A stretch of DNA of 42,534 nt from Eubacteriaceae bacterium (GTDB taxonomy: Bacteria; Bacillota; Clostridia; Lachnospirales; Lachnospiraceae). Location: contig CAJTCR010000046.1 in assembly GCA_910574915.1 (NCBI GenBank), positions 1 through 42,534 of the forward strand, written 5' to 3'. A program made the position numbers and the translations under genes. The notes below the pieces were generated by a model, which did not search any database, was not told the origin of the DNA, and saw only the letters and a program-made list of their open reading frames with translations. Positions 25,114 to 33,128 of the stretch are shown here, piece after piece (the first letter of the stretch is position 1; every line of letters starts with the position of its first letter).

Positions 25114-26399
25114 GATACAAGCCCTCTTTCCTTCTTTTTCATGCGGCGGGGAATATCCTCCCAGTCCCTGCTGATCTGGTGGCCGTCCCGGAATATATAA
25201 ATAAGGGAGCCATCCATCTGCACACGGATTTCCTGCATTTTCTTTTCAAAAGCGGCAGGGTCAAATTCCGGCAGGCCCATGACCTCGGCTGCCACCTGTT
25301 CCATGACCGCCTCCGTGTAATGCTTCGCCGGGCAGAGAGCCTTGCCTTTTTGGTGCGTTGTCCGGCATATCCAGATTACATTTTCCCGCGCCATTCCGGG
25401 GCAGATAATTTTCCGTGTAAAGCTCTTACCGCAATTCTCGCAGAATACCTTCCCGGAAAAGGGGAATACCTTTCTTTCATAGGAACCGGAGCGGGGCTTG
25501 TAAATTGCTTTCCGCCGGGCGCGTTCCTCAATCACACGCCGTTGAGTTTCCCGGTCAAGGATTGGCTCATGGCTTTCCTCTACAAAGTATTGAGGCTTTT
25601 CTCCCTGATTGATTTTCTCTTTCTTTGTGAGCGGGTCTACCCGGAAGCTCTTTTGCAGGAGCAGGTCGCCCACCGTTTTTTCATTACATAGCAGCCCTAT
25701 AATAGAGTTCCCGGAAAGGATGCCGCCATGCCTCCCACGGACACCGGCTTTTGCGAAAGCATCTTCCAGCTTATAGCGCCCATAACCGGCCAGATACAGG
25801 TCGGCGGCCAGCCGTAAAACCTCCGCTTCCTCCGGCACGATTTCCAGCCTGCCGTCCACCAGCCGATAACCGTACATAGTGGCGCTCCACGGGATTCCCT
25901 GCTCAAAGTTCGCCTTGATCCGCCATTTCTGGTTTTCGGAAACCGAGCGGGCTTCCTCCTCCGCATAGGCCGCCAGAAGGGTAAGCAGAAATTCCCCGTC
26001 CTCGCCTAATGTGTGGATATTCTGTTCTTCAAAATATACGTCCACACCGGCCAGCCGAAGCTCCCGGATCGTTTTCAGCGTGGTTACGGTATTTCTGGCA
26101 AAGCGGGAAACGGATTTCGTGATAACCATATCAATCTCCCCGGCATGGCAGGCTTTTAAGAGCTTTTGAAATTCCGCCCGGTTTTCCTTCGTACCGGTCA
26201 GGGCCTCGTCAGCATAGACACCAACGTACTGCCAACCGGGCGTTTTCTGTATCAATGAATTGTAATAGCTGATCTGCGCCGACAGCGAGTGCAGCGGGCC
26301 TTCCCTGCCGCTGGATACGCGGGCATAGGCCGCCACGCGCTTTTCTTTCGGGGCCTGCTGCAATGTGGCAGGCGCTACTATTTTAATAATGCGTTGCAT
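25101..26399 (-). CDS. Serine recombinase, first of a tandem pair, short C-terminus
   Basis: 432 residues from ATG 26399, chosen for GAAAGGAGGGCG upstream. Resolvase domain: KRVAAYARVSSGREGPLHSL, ITKSVSRFARNTVTTLKTIR, YAEEEARSVSENQKWRIKAN. Recombinase domain with IPWSATMYGYRLVDGRLEIV; zinc ribbon FCENCGKSFTRKIICPG..ICR..KGKALC. The coiled-coil segment typical of integrases is very short, unlike its downstream partner. The two share the same domain order but are clearly diverged. Possibilities are a two-protein recombinase or separate roles in integration and excision (inference). It overlaps its partner's start, so they are co-translated. Confidence 0.88.
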   Translation of the reverse strand: MQRIIKIVAPATLQQAPKEKRVAAYARVSSGREGPLHSLSAQISYYNSLIQKTPGWQYVGVYADEALTGTKENRAEFQKLLKACHAGEIDMVITKSVSRFARNTVTTLKTIRELRLAGVDVYFEEQNIHTLGEDGEFLLTLLAAYAEEEARSVSENQKWRIKANFEQGIPWSATMYGYRLVDGRLEIVPEEAEVLRLAADLYLAGYGRYKLEDAFAKAGVRGRHGGILSGNSIIGLLCNEKTVGDLLLQKSFRVDPLTKKEKINQGEKPQYFVEESHEPILDRETQRRVIEERARRKAIYKPRSGSYERKVFPFSGKVFCENCGKSFTRKIICPGMARENVIWICRTTHQKGKALCPAKHYTEAVMEQVAAEVMGLPEFDPAAFEKKMQEIRVQMDGSLIYIFRDGHQISRDWEDIPRRMKKKERGLVSCQQ

Positions 26400-26459
26400 A
26401 TTACGCCCTCCTTTCAGGACACTGATGTTATAGGAAGCCACCCGAAAAAGAAAGCCTTT

Positions 26460-26621
26460 TCAGAATAAAAACCCACCTAAAACCGGGTTAAACTTTTCTT
26501 TTAACCGGGCCTCAATGCGCAGGAAATCTTCTTCGTTTATCACGTTCTGTCGGAGCATGGAGCGGGCCACTGCAAGGGCCGCCTGATACTTTTTCTCCCG
26601 CTCAAACTGTTCCTTCGTCAT
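26460..26621 (-). CDS. Small SHOCT-like protein
   Basis: 53 residues from ATG 26621 (MTKEQFEREKKYQAALAVAR, then NVINEEDFLRIEARLKEKFN). AAAGGGGGC lies upstream. The pattern, a helix followed by GxIxxEEF(L)xxxxxLxxK, is the short C-terminal oligomerisation motif found in SHOCT-domain proteins. Such mini-genes commonly sit just before large serine recombinases in Firmicute phages and ICEs. Its start overlaps the end of the upstream HTH/zinc-finger gene by 20 nt. Role unknown; helper of the recombinases is a guess. Confidence 0.7.
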   Translation of the reverse strand: MTKEQFEREKKYQAALAVARSMLRQNVINEEDFLRIEARLKEKFNPVLGGFLF

Positions 26622-27018
26622 GGCAGCCCCCTTTCTGGAAACGCGCTTTGATATAGCAGGCATGAGAACAATACTTCCGTTTCCGGTTCCCATAGCTTAA
26701 AAACTCCTTCCCACATTCCGCGCAGGTCAAAGGATAAAATGCTTTTCTATCTATCAGCTCCGGGTGGGCCTTCCACCATGCGCGGCGGCAGCTTTCGGAG
26801 CAGAATTTTCTCTCTTTCCGTTTTGGGGCTTTTGCCAAAGGCTGCCCGCAATGGCGGCAGACCTGCGGCGGCTCCTTGCTGGCAACGCCGGTTAGATCAT
26901 TGCGCCTGCAGAAGCTCTTGACCGTATTTTCAGAAATGCCAAGGCGGGCCGCTATGGCGCGATAGCCAAGCCCCTCGCCGCGCAGATAACGGATATTTTC
27001 TTTTTGTGCGTCTGTCAT
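26602..27018 (-). CDS. HTH plus double zinc-finger protein (sigma-70-like HTH)
   Basis: 138 residues. The N-terminus is a sigma-region-4-like helix-turn-helix (NIRYLRGEGLGYRAIAARLG, ISENTVKSFCRRN). Two cysteine modules follow: CRHCGQPL..KFCSESCR and CAECGKEF..KYCSHAC, probable zinc fingers. AAGGAGGCGG precedes the ATG. It is often labelled as an RNA polymerase sigma subunit, but it lacks regions 2 and 3, so it is more likely a DNA-binding regulator of the recombinase operon it heads. The terminator at 27033-27061 separates it from the lysis genes. Confidence 0.8.
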   Translation of the reverse strand: MTDAQKENIRYLRGEGLGYRAIAARLGISENTVKSFCRRNDLTGVASKEPPQVCRHCGQPLAKAPKRKERKFCSESCRRAWWKAHPELIDRKAFYPLTCAECGKEFLSYGNRKRKYCSHACYIKARFQKGGCHDEGTV

Positions 27019-27032
27019 GTTCCGCCTCCTTA

Positions 27033-27061
27033 CAAAAATAAGGCGGCCCCGCAGAGCCGCC
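27033..27061 (-). terminator. Terminator after the endolysin gene
   Basis: GGCGGC and GCCGCC (27042-27047 with 27056-27061) flank a GC-rich loop, with TTATTTTTG following on the minus strand. It ends the late operon before the recombinase operon. Confidence 0.75.
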
Positions 27062-27068
27062 CAACCGC

Positions 27069-28601
27069 TTAGTTCGGGATTTTCAAGACCTGCCCGGCAT
27101 GGATCACGTCCGAGGTCAGGCCGTTTAATTTCTTGATTTCAGGATACCGGGAGCCATTCCCCAGCTTCGCCGCCGCAATGGCCCACAAGCTGTCGCCTTT
27201 TTTCACCGTATAAGTGGCATAAGCAGCCTTGCCGGTATAGACTGCCTTGCCGCCCTCGTCAAAGACCGAGTATCCGGCATTTTCGTCGGCGCACCGCTTG
27301 GCGTTATCCAGTACCTTAAACGCGCCTTTCTGCGAAGCCTTGTCGGCCCAGCTCTTGCGTACCCGGTACAAAATACCGGAAGTAGAGCCGCCGCCATTGC
27401 CGCCGGAGGTGCCGGAGATCCTTTCCTTTACCGCCGCCCGGAAGGTGTCCATGTTCTTCCCATGCTTCGGGAACCAGTGCATGACATCCCCGTGATTGGA
27501 GGCAATGCCCTGCGCATGGCCCTCGCTGTGGCAGATGATATTTTTCTCGGTCAGGCCGTATTCCTTGCACAGGTAGGCGCAAAGCTCCACCGCCTCGTTG
27601 TAGACCTTGCCGAAATAGGAAGCGTCCGCCAGATTGTCCTCGCATATCTCAAAAGAGATATGGGTATCATTGCCGCTCCCTTTAGGGCCGGAGCCGCAAT
27701 GCCAGCCCCGGTAGTTCCACGGGAGCGTCTGGTAGGTTGCAACCGTACCGTCGGCCAGCTTCCCGATAAAGGCGTGGACGCAGACCTGCCGCCCGCCGGG
27801 CTTCTCCTGATTCCAGTGGTTGTTGTACTGATTTTTCCCCAAAAGGCCGTCATCCGGGCCGACATAGCGTTTCAGATTGGGATTGTTGGCCCCGGTGGAA
27901 TGTACCATGATCCCTTTTGGGGCAATCGTGCGGCCTGCCTTGTAGCAGGCGTTTTCCGTCAGTATCCGTTTGTGCAGATTCATAGAAAAACCTCCTTCGG
28001 TTTCTGCCTTAAAAGCGACGACGCTGCCGGTGCCGTATCCATGCACCACAGCAGCGCCGTCATAATAAAAGGCCAGTATTTCATTGTAGGGAACGCCGTT
28101 TCCTGCCGCCCACATACAGCCCACCTGCGACATTCCCACGCCGTGGCTCGCTTTCTTGGGATTTTCCGCGCGGGCGGCCATATCCCACGGGTCGTCCTTA
28201 TGCACATAGTAGGGATAGTCCCGGCTCCAAACCTCGCCGCTCCGCCTGCAAGTGCCGCCGTTGGAGGCGGAATAAAAGCAGTCCACCAGAGCGCCGCCAT
28301 AGACAAGCACCTGCCCGGCGGTTTCCTTAACAGCCCGGCGGCTTTGCGGGCAGGTATCCATAAGGGAAGCCCGGAAAGCCTGAAAGCGGGTCGTATCATC
28401 CATGACGGTTCCCGCCTCTGCCCGCTTTACGGCAAAGGTGCGGGCGGCCACAGCCTGCGCTTTAAGGGCCTCCATGTGGGAGCCTTCGCCAATCTCGGCG
28501 GGAACCACGCCGCAGAGATATTCCTCCAAATCGAAGGAAACCGGCCCCGCGCCGAAGCGGGCCACATTCTCGGCGCGGGTCATGGTTACGCTGATCTTCA
28601 T
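27069..28601 (-). CDS. Multi-domain endolysin: SpoIID domain, amidase_2, LysM
   Basis: 510 residues. About 1-195 is a SpoIID/LytB domain (SFDLEEYLCGVVPAEIGEGS, EALKAQAVAARTFAV, SNGGTCRRSGEVWS, ASHGVGMSQVGCMWAAGNG). SpoIID is a peptidoglycan lytic transglycosylase used in engulfment. About 212-395 is a zinc N-acetylmuramoyl-L-alanine amidase (GIMVHSTGANNPNLKRYVG, HISFEICEDN, CHSEGHAQGIASNHGDVMHW). About 410-455 is a linker/repeat (LYRVRKSWADKASQKGAFKV) and 463-508 a LysM cell-wall-binding module (TYTVKKGDSLWAIAAAKLGN). It follows the holin with ATGA overlap, so it is the lysis enzyme of this phage. No secretion signal is seen, consistent with holin-dependent export. Confidence 0.9.
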   Translation of the reverse strand: MKISVTMTRAENVARFGAGPVSFDLEEYLCGVVPAEIGEGSHMEALKAQAVAARTFAVKRAEAGTVMDDTTRFQAFRASLMDTCPQSRRAVKETAGQVLVYGGALVDCFYSASNGGTCRRSGEVWSRDYPYYVHKDDPWDMAARAENPKKASHGVGMSQVGCMWAAGNGVPYNEILAFYYDGAAVVHGYGTGSVVAFKAETEGGFSMNLHKRILTENACYKAGRTIAPKGIMVHSTGANNPNLKRYVGPDDGLLGKNQYNNHWNQEKPGGRQVCVHAFIGKLADGTVATYQTLPWNYRGWHCGSGPKGSGNDTHISFEICEDNLADASYFGKVYNEAVELCAYLCKEYGLTEKNIICHSEGHAQGIASNHGDVMHWFPKHGKNMDTFRAAVKERISGTSGGNGGGSTSGILYRVRKSWADKASQKGAFKVLDNAKRCADENAGYSVFDEGGKAVYTGKAAYATYTVKKGDSLWAIAAAKLGNGSRYPEIKKLNGLTSDVIHAGQVLKIPN

Positions 28602-29026
28602 TCGCCGTCCCCCTTACCGCTCTTGTCGCTGTTCCGGTCATGGAGCTGCGCCAGCACGTCTTTTAACTTCTGCGGGATCGGCAGGCCGATCCGGGCGGAA
28701 TTTTCCAGAAGGCTCACGCCCTCGTTGGAAATGTAAAAGAAGATCACCGCCGTGCGCAGCGCGTCCCCGGAGCCGATAATCTGTGCGTCGATCACATGGC
28801 CGATCCCCACCATAACGAAGATCAACACCTTGCGGAAAATCCCCTTGAATCCCACCTCGCTGGATAAGCTCTTATCCACAATGGCGCACATTACGCCGGT
28901 CAGGTAGTCGATCACCACAAAGGCGATCAGGGCATAGAAAAAGCCGTCCAGCTCCCCGAAGAACCAGCCCAGCCCTCCTCCAATGGCGGCCATAACCACC
29001 TGCATCCAGTTCCATACATTCTTCAT
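28598..29026 (-). CDS. Phage holin (Phage_holin_4_1/TcdE-like family)
   Basis: 142 residues with three hydrophobic segments (about 6-40, 65-83, 93-110) and a charged tail (HDRNSDKSGKGDGE). Family-type stretches: GGGLGWFFGELDGFFYALIA, FVVIDYLTGVMCAIVDKSLS, SEVGFKGIFRKVLIFVMVGI, FFYISNEGVSLLENSARIGL. This holin family includes TcdE. AAGGAGGATTTG precedes the ATG. It forms membrane lesions that release the endolysin encoded immediately downstream, with overlapping stop and start. Confidence 0.92.
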   Translation of the reverse strand: MKNVWNWMQVVMAAIGGGLGWFFGELDGFFYALIAFVVIDYLTGVMCAIVDKSLSSEVGFKGIFRKVLIFVMVGIGHVIDAQIIGSGDALRTAVIFFYISNEGVSLLENSARIGLPIPQKLKDVLAQLHDRNSDKSGKGDGE

Positions 29027-29055
29027 GTTTCAAATCCTCCTTCATATTTTGATAT

Positions 29056-29080
29056 TGAAAAAGGACGCATAAAGCGTCCT
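29056..29080 (-). terminator. Terminator between GH18 tail gene and holin
   Basis: AGGACGC (29062-29068) pairs with GCGTCCT (29074-29080) around ATAAA. TTTTTC follows on the minus strand. It may partially separate tail and lysis transcription. Confidence 0.75.
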
Positions 29081-29092
29081 CATTTCCGGGTA

Positions 29093-31561
29093 TTAAGTTA
29101 CCTGCTTCGGCAGTGCCTCCCACAGCCGCATATCTTCCTGCCCCAAAGACCAGATGGCAATCCCCCGCAGCTTCCACCGGTAGGCCGCCTCGTTGGCCCA
29201 ATAGACCAGCGAATCCACGTCCTGATAATACAAGATAGAAAAGCCGTCCGCGTCCCCAAGGAACAGCCGGGAAATCCAGACATTTATGTCCCTCGGAACG
29301 ATCCGCGCCGTATAGTCCTGCCCGCAGGATAAGGCGAGCAGGTGGGAATGGAAAAAATCATAGTCAAGGGAAATCTCCTCGTTTCTGGTGGCGGTTTCCT
29401 CTATATCGGAGTTTACCGAAAACACCTGAAATTCTTTGTCCCACGTCACGCCGGAGCGGGCAATGCGCCCGAAGCTGGTGCGCCGCCCGTCCGGGTATGC
29501 CACGTCAAAACATTCATACGGCTCATAGGCCCAAGCGTCCCCGGCCCGCAGAAGGTCGCAGACAATAGCCCCATCCGCCTGTATGCCCGCATAGCCGGAG
29601 GCAGCGCTCACCGTGGCCGAAAACCGCAGCGTATAGCTGGAACCGGAATATACCCGGACGCGGTTCCCGCGCTTTCGCATTTCCACCGTATAAAGCGTCG
29701 GAGCGCTGTGGATGGCGCTGGCCGGGGTTTTGGAAAAGCTGGCCGGGTAGCTCCCCAGCAGGGAGGAGCCTTGATACAGCTCCACCCGCTGGGTATCATA
29801 GTTTAAGCAGCAGAAGATATTCCCGATAAAAACACCGGCCCGCCCGCCGCCGCTTGGCGCAAAGCCCAGCCGCGCCCGGATATGCAGGTCGGAAAAGCCC
29901 TCATACTTCCACGCAAGCCGCCCGGAGCCTTCCAGCAGGGAATAGGGGCGGCTGTCAAAATAATTCTCCCGCCAGACCTCCCATTTCCCGGAGAGCGTCG
30001 TCCAGTAGCTGTCCGGCAGGGGCGTTTCATCCCGGAAGTCCTCATACCAGACAAGGGCGGAATCGGGCTTTCGCCGGAGCATCTCACAAGTCAGCTTAAA
30101 GCCCTTGTCCGGCGTGGCCTCTTTCCCGTCCACATCCAAGAATTGCCGGGGCGAAAGGGCAAAGGAAGCCTCCCCGGCGCTGGCGGATTCGGAAAAGTCG
30201 CTGCATACCCGGAAGCCGTAAAACTGCACGCCGGGAACGCCGCCGCTGATCGTCAGGGTATGCGCCCCCGCCGCAAGGCTCATGCCCTCAGCAAAAGAAA
30301 GCCAGCAGGTGCGCCGCCAGTAGGGCCACCATAACCGGCTCTCCGAGAAAGGCTTTGCCTGCCCGTCCACCGTCACCCGCAGGGCGTTCTTATCCCAAAA
30401 GGGGAAACACAGCCGCACCGCCAGATCATACGCCCCGCTTTGCGCAATGGTAAAACGGTAGGTGGCGGAGCTTCCTTCCCCCAGCACCGTCATAGAATCG
30501 GAAACCGACACAATGCCGGAATGTCTGTCCGGCGTGCCGCCGCCCCGGTCAAGGTACACGGTGCCAAAGGCAGCCTTCTGCTCCTTGCCGTAAGCGGTCA
30601 GATAATGCCTGCGGTTATAGGTTCCAGAAAGCAGCGGATACTCAAAACCTGCCGCGTCCCGGCCCTCCATGTAATCATAGACCTGCGGGAGCGCCCACGG
30701 CACCTTGTCGTAATCGTCCCAATAGGCCACAATGGGGATAAAGGGCTGGGGCGGCTTGTCGTCGGTAAAATTATAGCCGCCGGTCATCCACAGCTTGGCG
30801 GCATAGTAGGTGTTGGAAGTTCCCCGGTAGGTTTTGCCGAGGTTCTCCGGCGTGTCGTATATCTGCCAGTTCCAGCCATAGCCCGGCAGGCCCATGAACA
30901 GCTTCTCCGGGTTCATGGCCCGAACCGCATAATCATAAATGCCTTCCAGCCAGCTCCGGGGCGATACCGGGCCGGGAGCGCTTCCGGCCCACGCCATCCC
31001 GTAAGACATAATGGAAGCCGTGTCGCAGTAAGCGTCGAGGTCGGCATAGACGCACCAGTTCTCACCGCCCACGGAGCCTTGCACGCCGGTCATGCCCGGC
31101 AGGCAGATATTGACGCGCTTGGCCGGGTTGTAGGCTTTGACGGTCTGGTAAATATCCCGGAACAGGGCGTTTGCCGCCGCCCGGTTCTCATACCCGCCGC
31201 CGCGCTCCAAATCAATGTCGATCCCGGCGCACCACGGGTATTTTTCCATGATACGGACAATCTCGGATAAAAAAGTATCCTTCGCCCCGCCGGTATTATT
31301 GCGCAGGGCTGTAAAAATACTGGCCGTCCCGTGGTTCATAATGGTAAGGAGCCAGCGGATATGAGGCCAGCGGTTAATATAAGTCATCATGGAGGAAATA
31401 CTGGTGCCGGTTTCGGAAATCGTGCCGGAAGCGCTCACCTCAAAGGTGAAAATCCCCACCGTATCCAGCCGGTCGCCATAATCCCGCAGCGCCTGATACA
31501 TCCGTGAATTTCCCATAAAGCTCCAAACCATGCACCGCTTGCCTTTCAGATAATCTCGCAT
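29093..31561 (-). CDS. GH18-like tail-tip/fibre protein with inserted beta domains
   Basis: 822 residues. About 1-330 is a GH18 (chitinase/ENGase-like) TIM barrel with the catalytic DxDxE motif in CAGIDIDLERGGGYE (D115-E119), plus SIMSYGMAWAGSAPG and GLPGYGWNW. About 350-470 is a carbohydrate-binding jelly-roll-like segment (YRFTIAQSGAYDLAVRLCFP); 500-680 is a concanavalin-like segment (WYEDFRDETPLPDSYWTTLS). The final 75 residues (GFSILYYQDVDSLVYWANEA, AYRWKLRGIAIWSLGQEDMR) look like the last strands of a GH18 barrel, so the barrel seems split by the inserted domains. Likely function: local digestion or binding of cell-wall glycans during adsorption. AAGGAGGAAG precedes the ATG. Confidence 0.85.
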   Translation of the reverse strand: MRDYLKGKRCMVWSFMGNSRMYQALRDYGDRLDTVGIFTFEVSASGTISETGTSISSMMTYINRWPHIRWLLTIMNHGTASIFTALRNNTGGAKDTFLSEIVRIMEKYPWCAGIDIDLERGGGYENRAAANALFRDIYQTVKAYNPAKRVNICLPGMTGVQGSVGGENWCVYADLDAYCDTASIMSYGMAWAGSAPGPVSPRSWLEGIYDYAVRAMNPEKLFMGLPGYGWNWQIYDTPENLGKTYRGTSNTYYAAKLWMTGGYNFTDDKPPQPFIPIVAYWDDYDKVPWALPQVYDYMEGRDAAGFEYPLLSGTYNRRHYLTAYGKEQKAAFGTVYLDRGGGTPDRHSGIVSVSDSMTVLGEGSSATYRFTIAQSGAYDLAVRLCFPFWDKNALRVTVDGQAKPFSESRLWWPYWRRTCWLSFAEGMSLAAGAHTLTISGGVPGVQFYGFRVCSDFSESASAGEASFALSPRQFLDVDGKEATPDKGFKLTCEMLRRKPDSALVWYEDFRDETPLPDSYWTTLSGKWEVWRENYFDSRPYSLLEGSGRLAWKYEGFSDLHIRARLGFAPSGGGRAGVFIGNIFCCLNYDTQRVELYQGSSLLGSYPASFSKTPASAIHSAPTLYTVEMRKRGNRVRVYSGSSYTLRFSATVSAASGYAGIQADGAIVCDLLRAGDAWAYEPYECFDVAYPDGRRTSFGRIARSGVTWDKEFQVFSVNSDIEETATRNEEISLDYDFFHSHLLALSCGQDYTARIVPRDINVWISRLFLGDADGFSILYYQDVDSLVYWANEAAYRWKLRGIAIWSLGQEDMRLWEALPKQVT

Positions 31562-31585
31562 AGATACTTCCTCCTTAAAAATGGC

Positions 31586-31614
31586 AACAAAAAAGCGCCT
31601 GTTTCCAGACGCTT
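31586..31614 (-). terminator. Terminator of the Shedu-like gene
   Basis: On the minus strand AAGCGTCTG, GAAA, CAGGCGCTT then TTTTTTG (31593-31614 stem-loop with GAAA tetraloop). It lies 32 nt past the gene's stop and 25 nt before the GH18 start. Confidence 0.75.
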
Positions 31615-31645
31615 CTTAAATGATAGACACTTATATAAAACTCAC

Positions 31646-32461
31646 TTAAAATGTGCGCATATCTAATAATCTATCTGCTGAATCACACAAATTATCATAG
31701 TGTAACAACTTAATATCTTCTTTCTTTAATTTATCCCTTTGAAGTCGATATGTCTTTTCATCAAAATCACTTCTAAGCCCTGCAACAACTACATAGTGCA
31801 TCCTTGTGGTATCATACTTCAAAAATTCTTCCGGTAATTCTCCTTTTCCCTTTATCCCCTCAAAATATTTCCCTAAACTCTGGAAATTTGCATCAAGCCA
31901 AGTCTGCCAATCAGATATTTGATTTATACCTTTTCGGAAAACCTCACCTAAATTTCCATCTTTCAAAGTTATTCTTCCATTTGACTTTTCAAATTCGATA
32001 AATACAAACTCATACCCGCCTGAACCTTTTCCAATTAACAAATAATCCGCCCGATACTTTCCATCAAAAGAAAACTCTGGAAATAAATATGCCTCATGAT
32101 GCCCAAAATTAAATCTACCACACTCAAAAATAGAACCTATAATATGATAAGCTGGTGTTTTATTGATAAATCTCAAAACATCTAATTCAAGAGCATTTTC
32201 GCTATGCACTATTGCTTTGAATTTGTCATTAAGCACTTGTAAATCCCCCTGTTTCTTCATATCACATAAATTTATATGATTATTGGGAAACAAACTCAAA
32301 TAATGCTTTACAGCGGTTGGATATGAATCATACATATTGATTCTCCCAATAGGCTGCCCTTCTGTTTCAAGTTTAAGGATAGCTTGATATTTTTCCAACT
32401 CGCTTGAAGTAATACTGCGATAATCCCTACTATATAAATTCATTTCAAGCTCTACCACCAT
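31646..32461 (-). CDS. sduA: Shedu-like (SduA/DUF4263) anti-phage nuclease
   Basis: 271 residues. The C-terminal half matches the Shedu nuclease core of the PD-(D/E)xK fold: HHEAYLFPEFSFDGKYRADY (acidic Asp in YRADYLL), GGYEFVFIEFEKSNGRI (the E-x-E-K region) and GINQISDWQTWLDANF, the typical helix. The N-terminal part (MVVELEMNLYSRDYRSITSS to about residue 95) is specific to this member and may sense or regulate. In known Shedu systems a single protein degrades DNA and blocks phage growth. Its base composition is much more AT-rich than neighbouring phage genes, and it has its own promoter and terminator, so it is a moron. Start uncertain: ATG 32461 or ATG 32443; neither has a strong SD. Confidence 0.8.
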   Translation of the reverse strand: MVVELEMNLYSRDYRSITSSELEKYQAILKLETEGQPIGRINMYDSYPTAVKHYLSLFPNNHINLCDMKKQGDLQVLNDKFKAIVHSENALELDVLRFINKTPAYHIIGSIFECGRFNFGHHEAYLFPEFSFDGKYRADYLLIGKGSGGYEFVFIEFEKSNGRITLKDGNLGEVFRKGINQISDWQTWLDANFQSLGKYFEGIKGKGELPEEFLKYDTTRMHYVVVAGLRSDFDEKTYRLQRDKLKKEDIKLLHYDNLCDSADRLLDMRTF

Positions 32462-32502
32462 TCCTATAATTTATAGCTCCATGCCTGCTCATTGACATTG
32501 AA

Positions 32503-32531
32503 ATTATACCTTAAAACAACGCCCTTTTCAA
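32503..32531 (-). promoter_or_regulatory. Promoter of the Shedu-like gene
   Basis: On the minus strand, -35 TTGAAA (32526-32531) and -10 TATAAT (32503-32508) have an ideal 17-bp spacer, about 42 nt upstream of the ATG. The -35 abuts the end of the upstream tail gene, so transcription of the defence gene can be independent of the late operon. Confidence 0.8.
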
Positions 32532-32536
32532 TGTGT

Positions 32537-33118
32537 TCACAAAATATCGCCTCCTTCCTGCATTTCCTGAAACCGGAACAAAAGCCTTGCCGACTTTTTA
32601 TCTTCCAGCCTGACCGGATGTTTGCTGTCCCCGGCGGCGCTGTACTGGAAAAATCCATGCTTACAGGCAGGCTGCCCGTTCCTCAGACATTCCCGCGAGG
32701 AAGCTAAAAGGGCCACTTCGTCCCCGGCGGCGAGCGCCATAGGGAACGCCGCCTTATGCGCCCCGGCTCCGAGGCCCACGGATACGCTGCCAGCCGCCAT
32801 ATCCTGCACCGGGTACAGATAGCAGTCCAGCCCCGCCGTATCAGAGCCGAGGTTAAACAGCACCACCATTTCCGCCGAGCGCACCACGCCGTTATAGAAC
32901 CGGGGCGGGACAATGTTTCCTGCCTCCCGGTATTTTTGCAGCAGGGTTTCCGTATGGATCACATAGCCCGTCAGCCGGTCGCCCTCCTGCACCATAAGAT
33001 CGGTGAAATAGATCGTGCCGGTACAGTCGGAAACTAGCGGCTTCACGGTAACGCTCACCACGCGCTGATCCTGCTTTGTCAGAATGGTTTCCGAAAACCT
33101 TGTGAATTTTGCCGCCAT
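32537..33118 (-). CDS. Distal tail/receptor-binding-region protein
   Basis: 193 residues of unknown function. Its first ~60 residues (DCTGTIYFTDLMVQEGDRLT, GYVIHTE) are clearly paralogous to the upstream 64-residue protein (DCTGQVYFTDMLLQGGSIAT, GWVGHVSE). The rest is an extra domain with VVLFNLGSDTAGLDCYLYPV. Both follow the large tail endopeptidase gene, the usual position of small tail-tip or baseplate-adapter proteins. AAGGAGGCGGGC precedes the ATG. No membrane segment or enzyme motif is seen. A structural role is inferred from position. Confidence 0.65.
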   Translation of the reverse strand: MAAKFTRFSETILTKQDQRVVSVTVKPLVSDCTGTIYFTDLMVQEGDRLTGYVIHTETLLQKYREAGNIVPPRFYNGVVRSAEMVVLFNLGSDTAGLDCYLYPVQDMAAGSVSVGLGAGAHKAAFPMALAAGDEVALLASSRECLRNGQPACKHGFFQYSAAGDSKHPVRLEDKKSARLLFRFQEMQEGGDIL

Positions 33119-33128
33119 GCCCGCCTCC

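Noticed and set aside
27462..28736. Long plus-strand open frame (424 codons) opposite the endolysin
   Set aside because: Antisense shadow of the SpoIID-amidase-LysM gene; sequence shows no family features.
30440..31270. Plus-strand open frame opposite the GH18 protein
   Set aside because: Antisense shadow in GC-rich DNA with no independent SD or domain.
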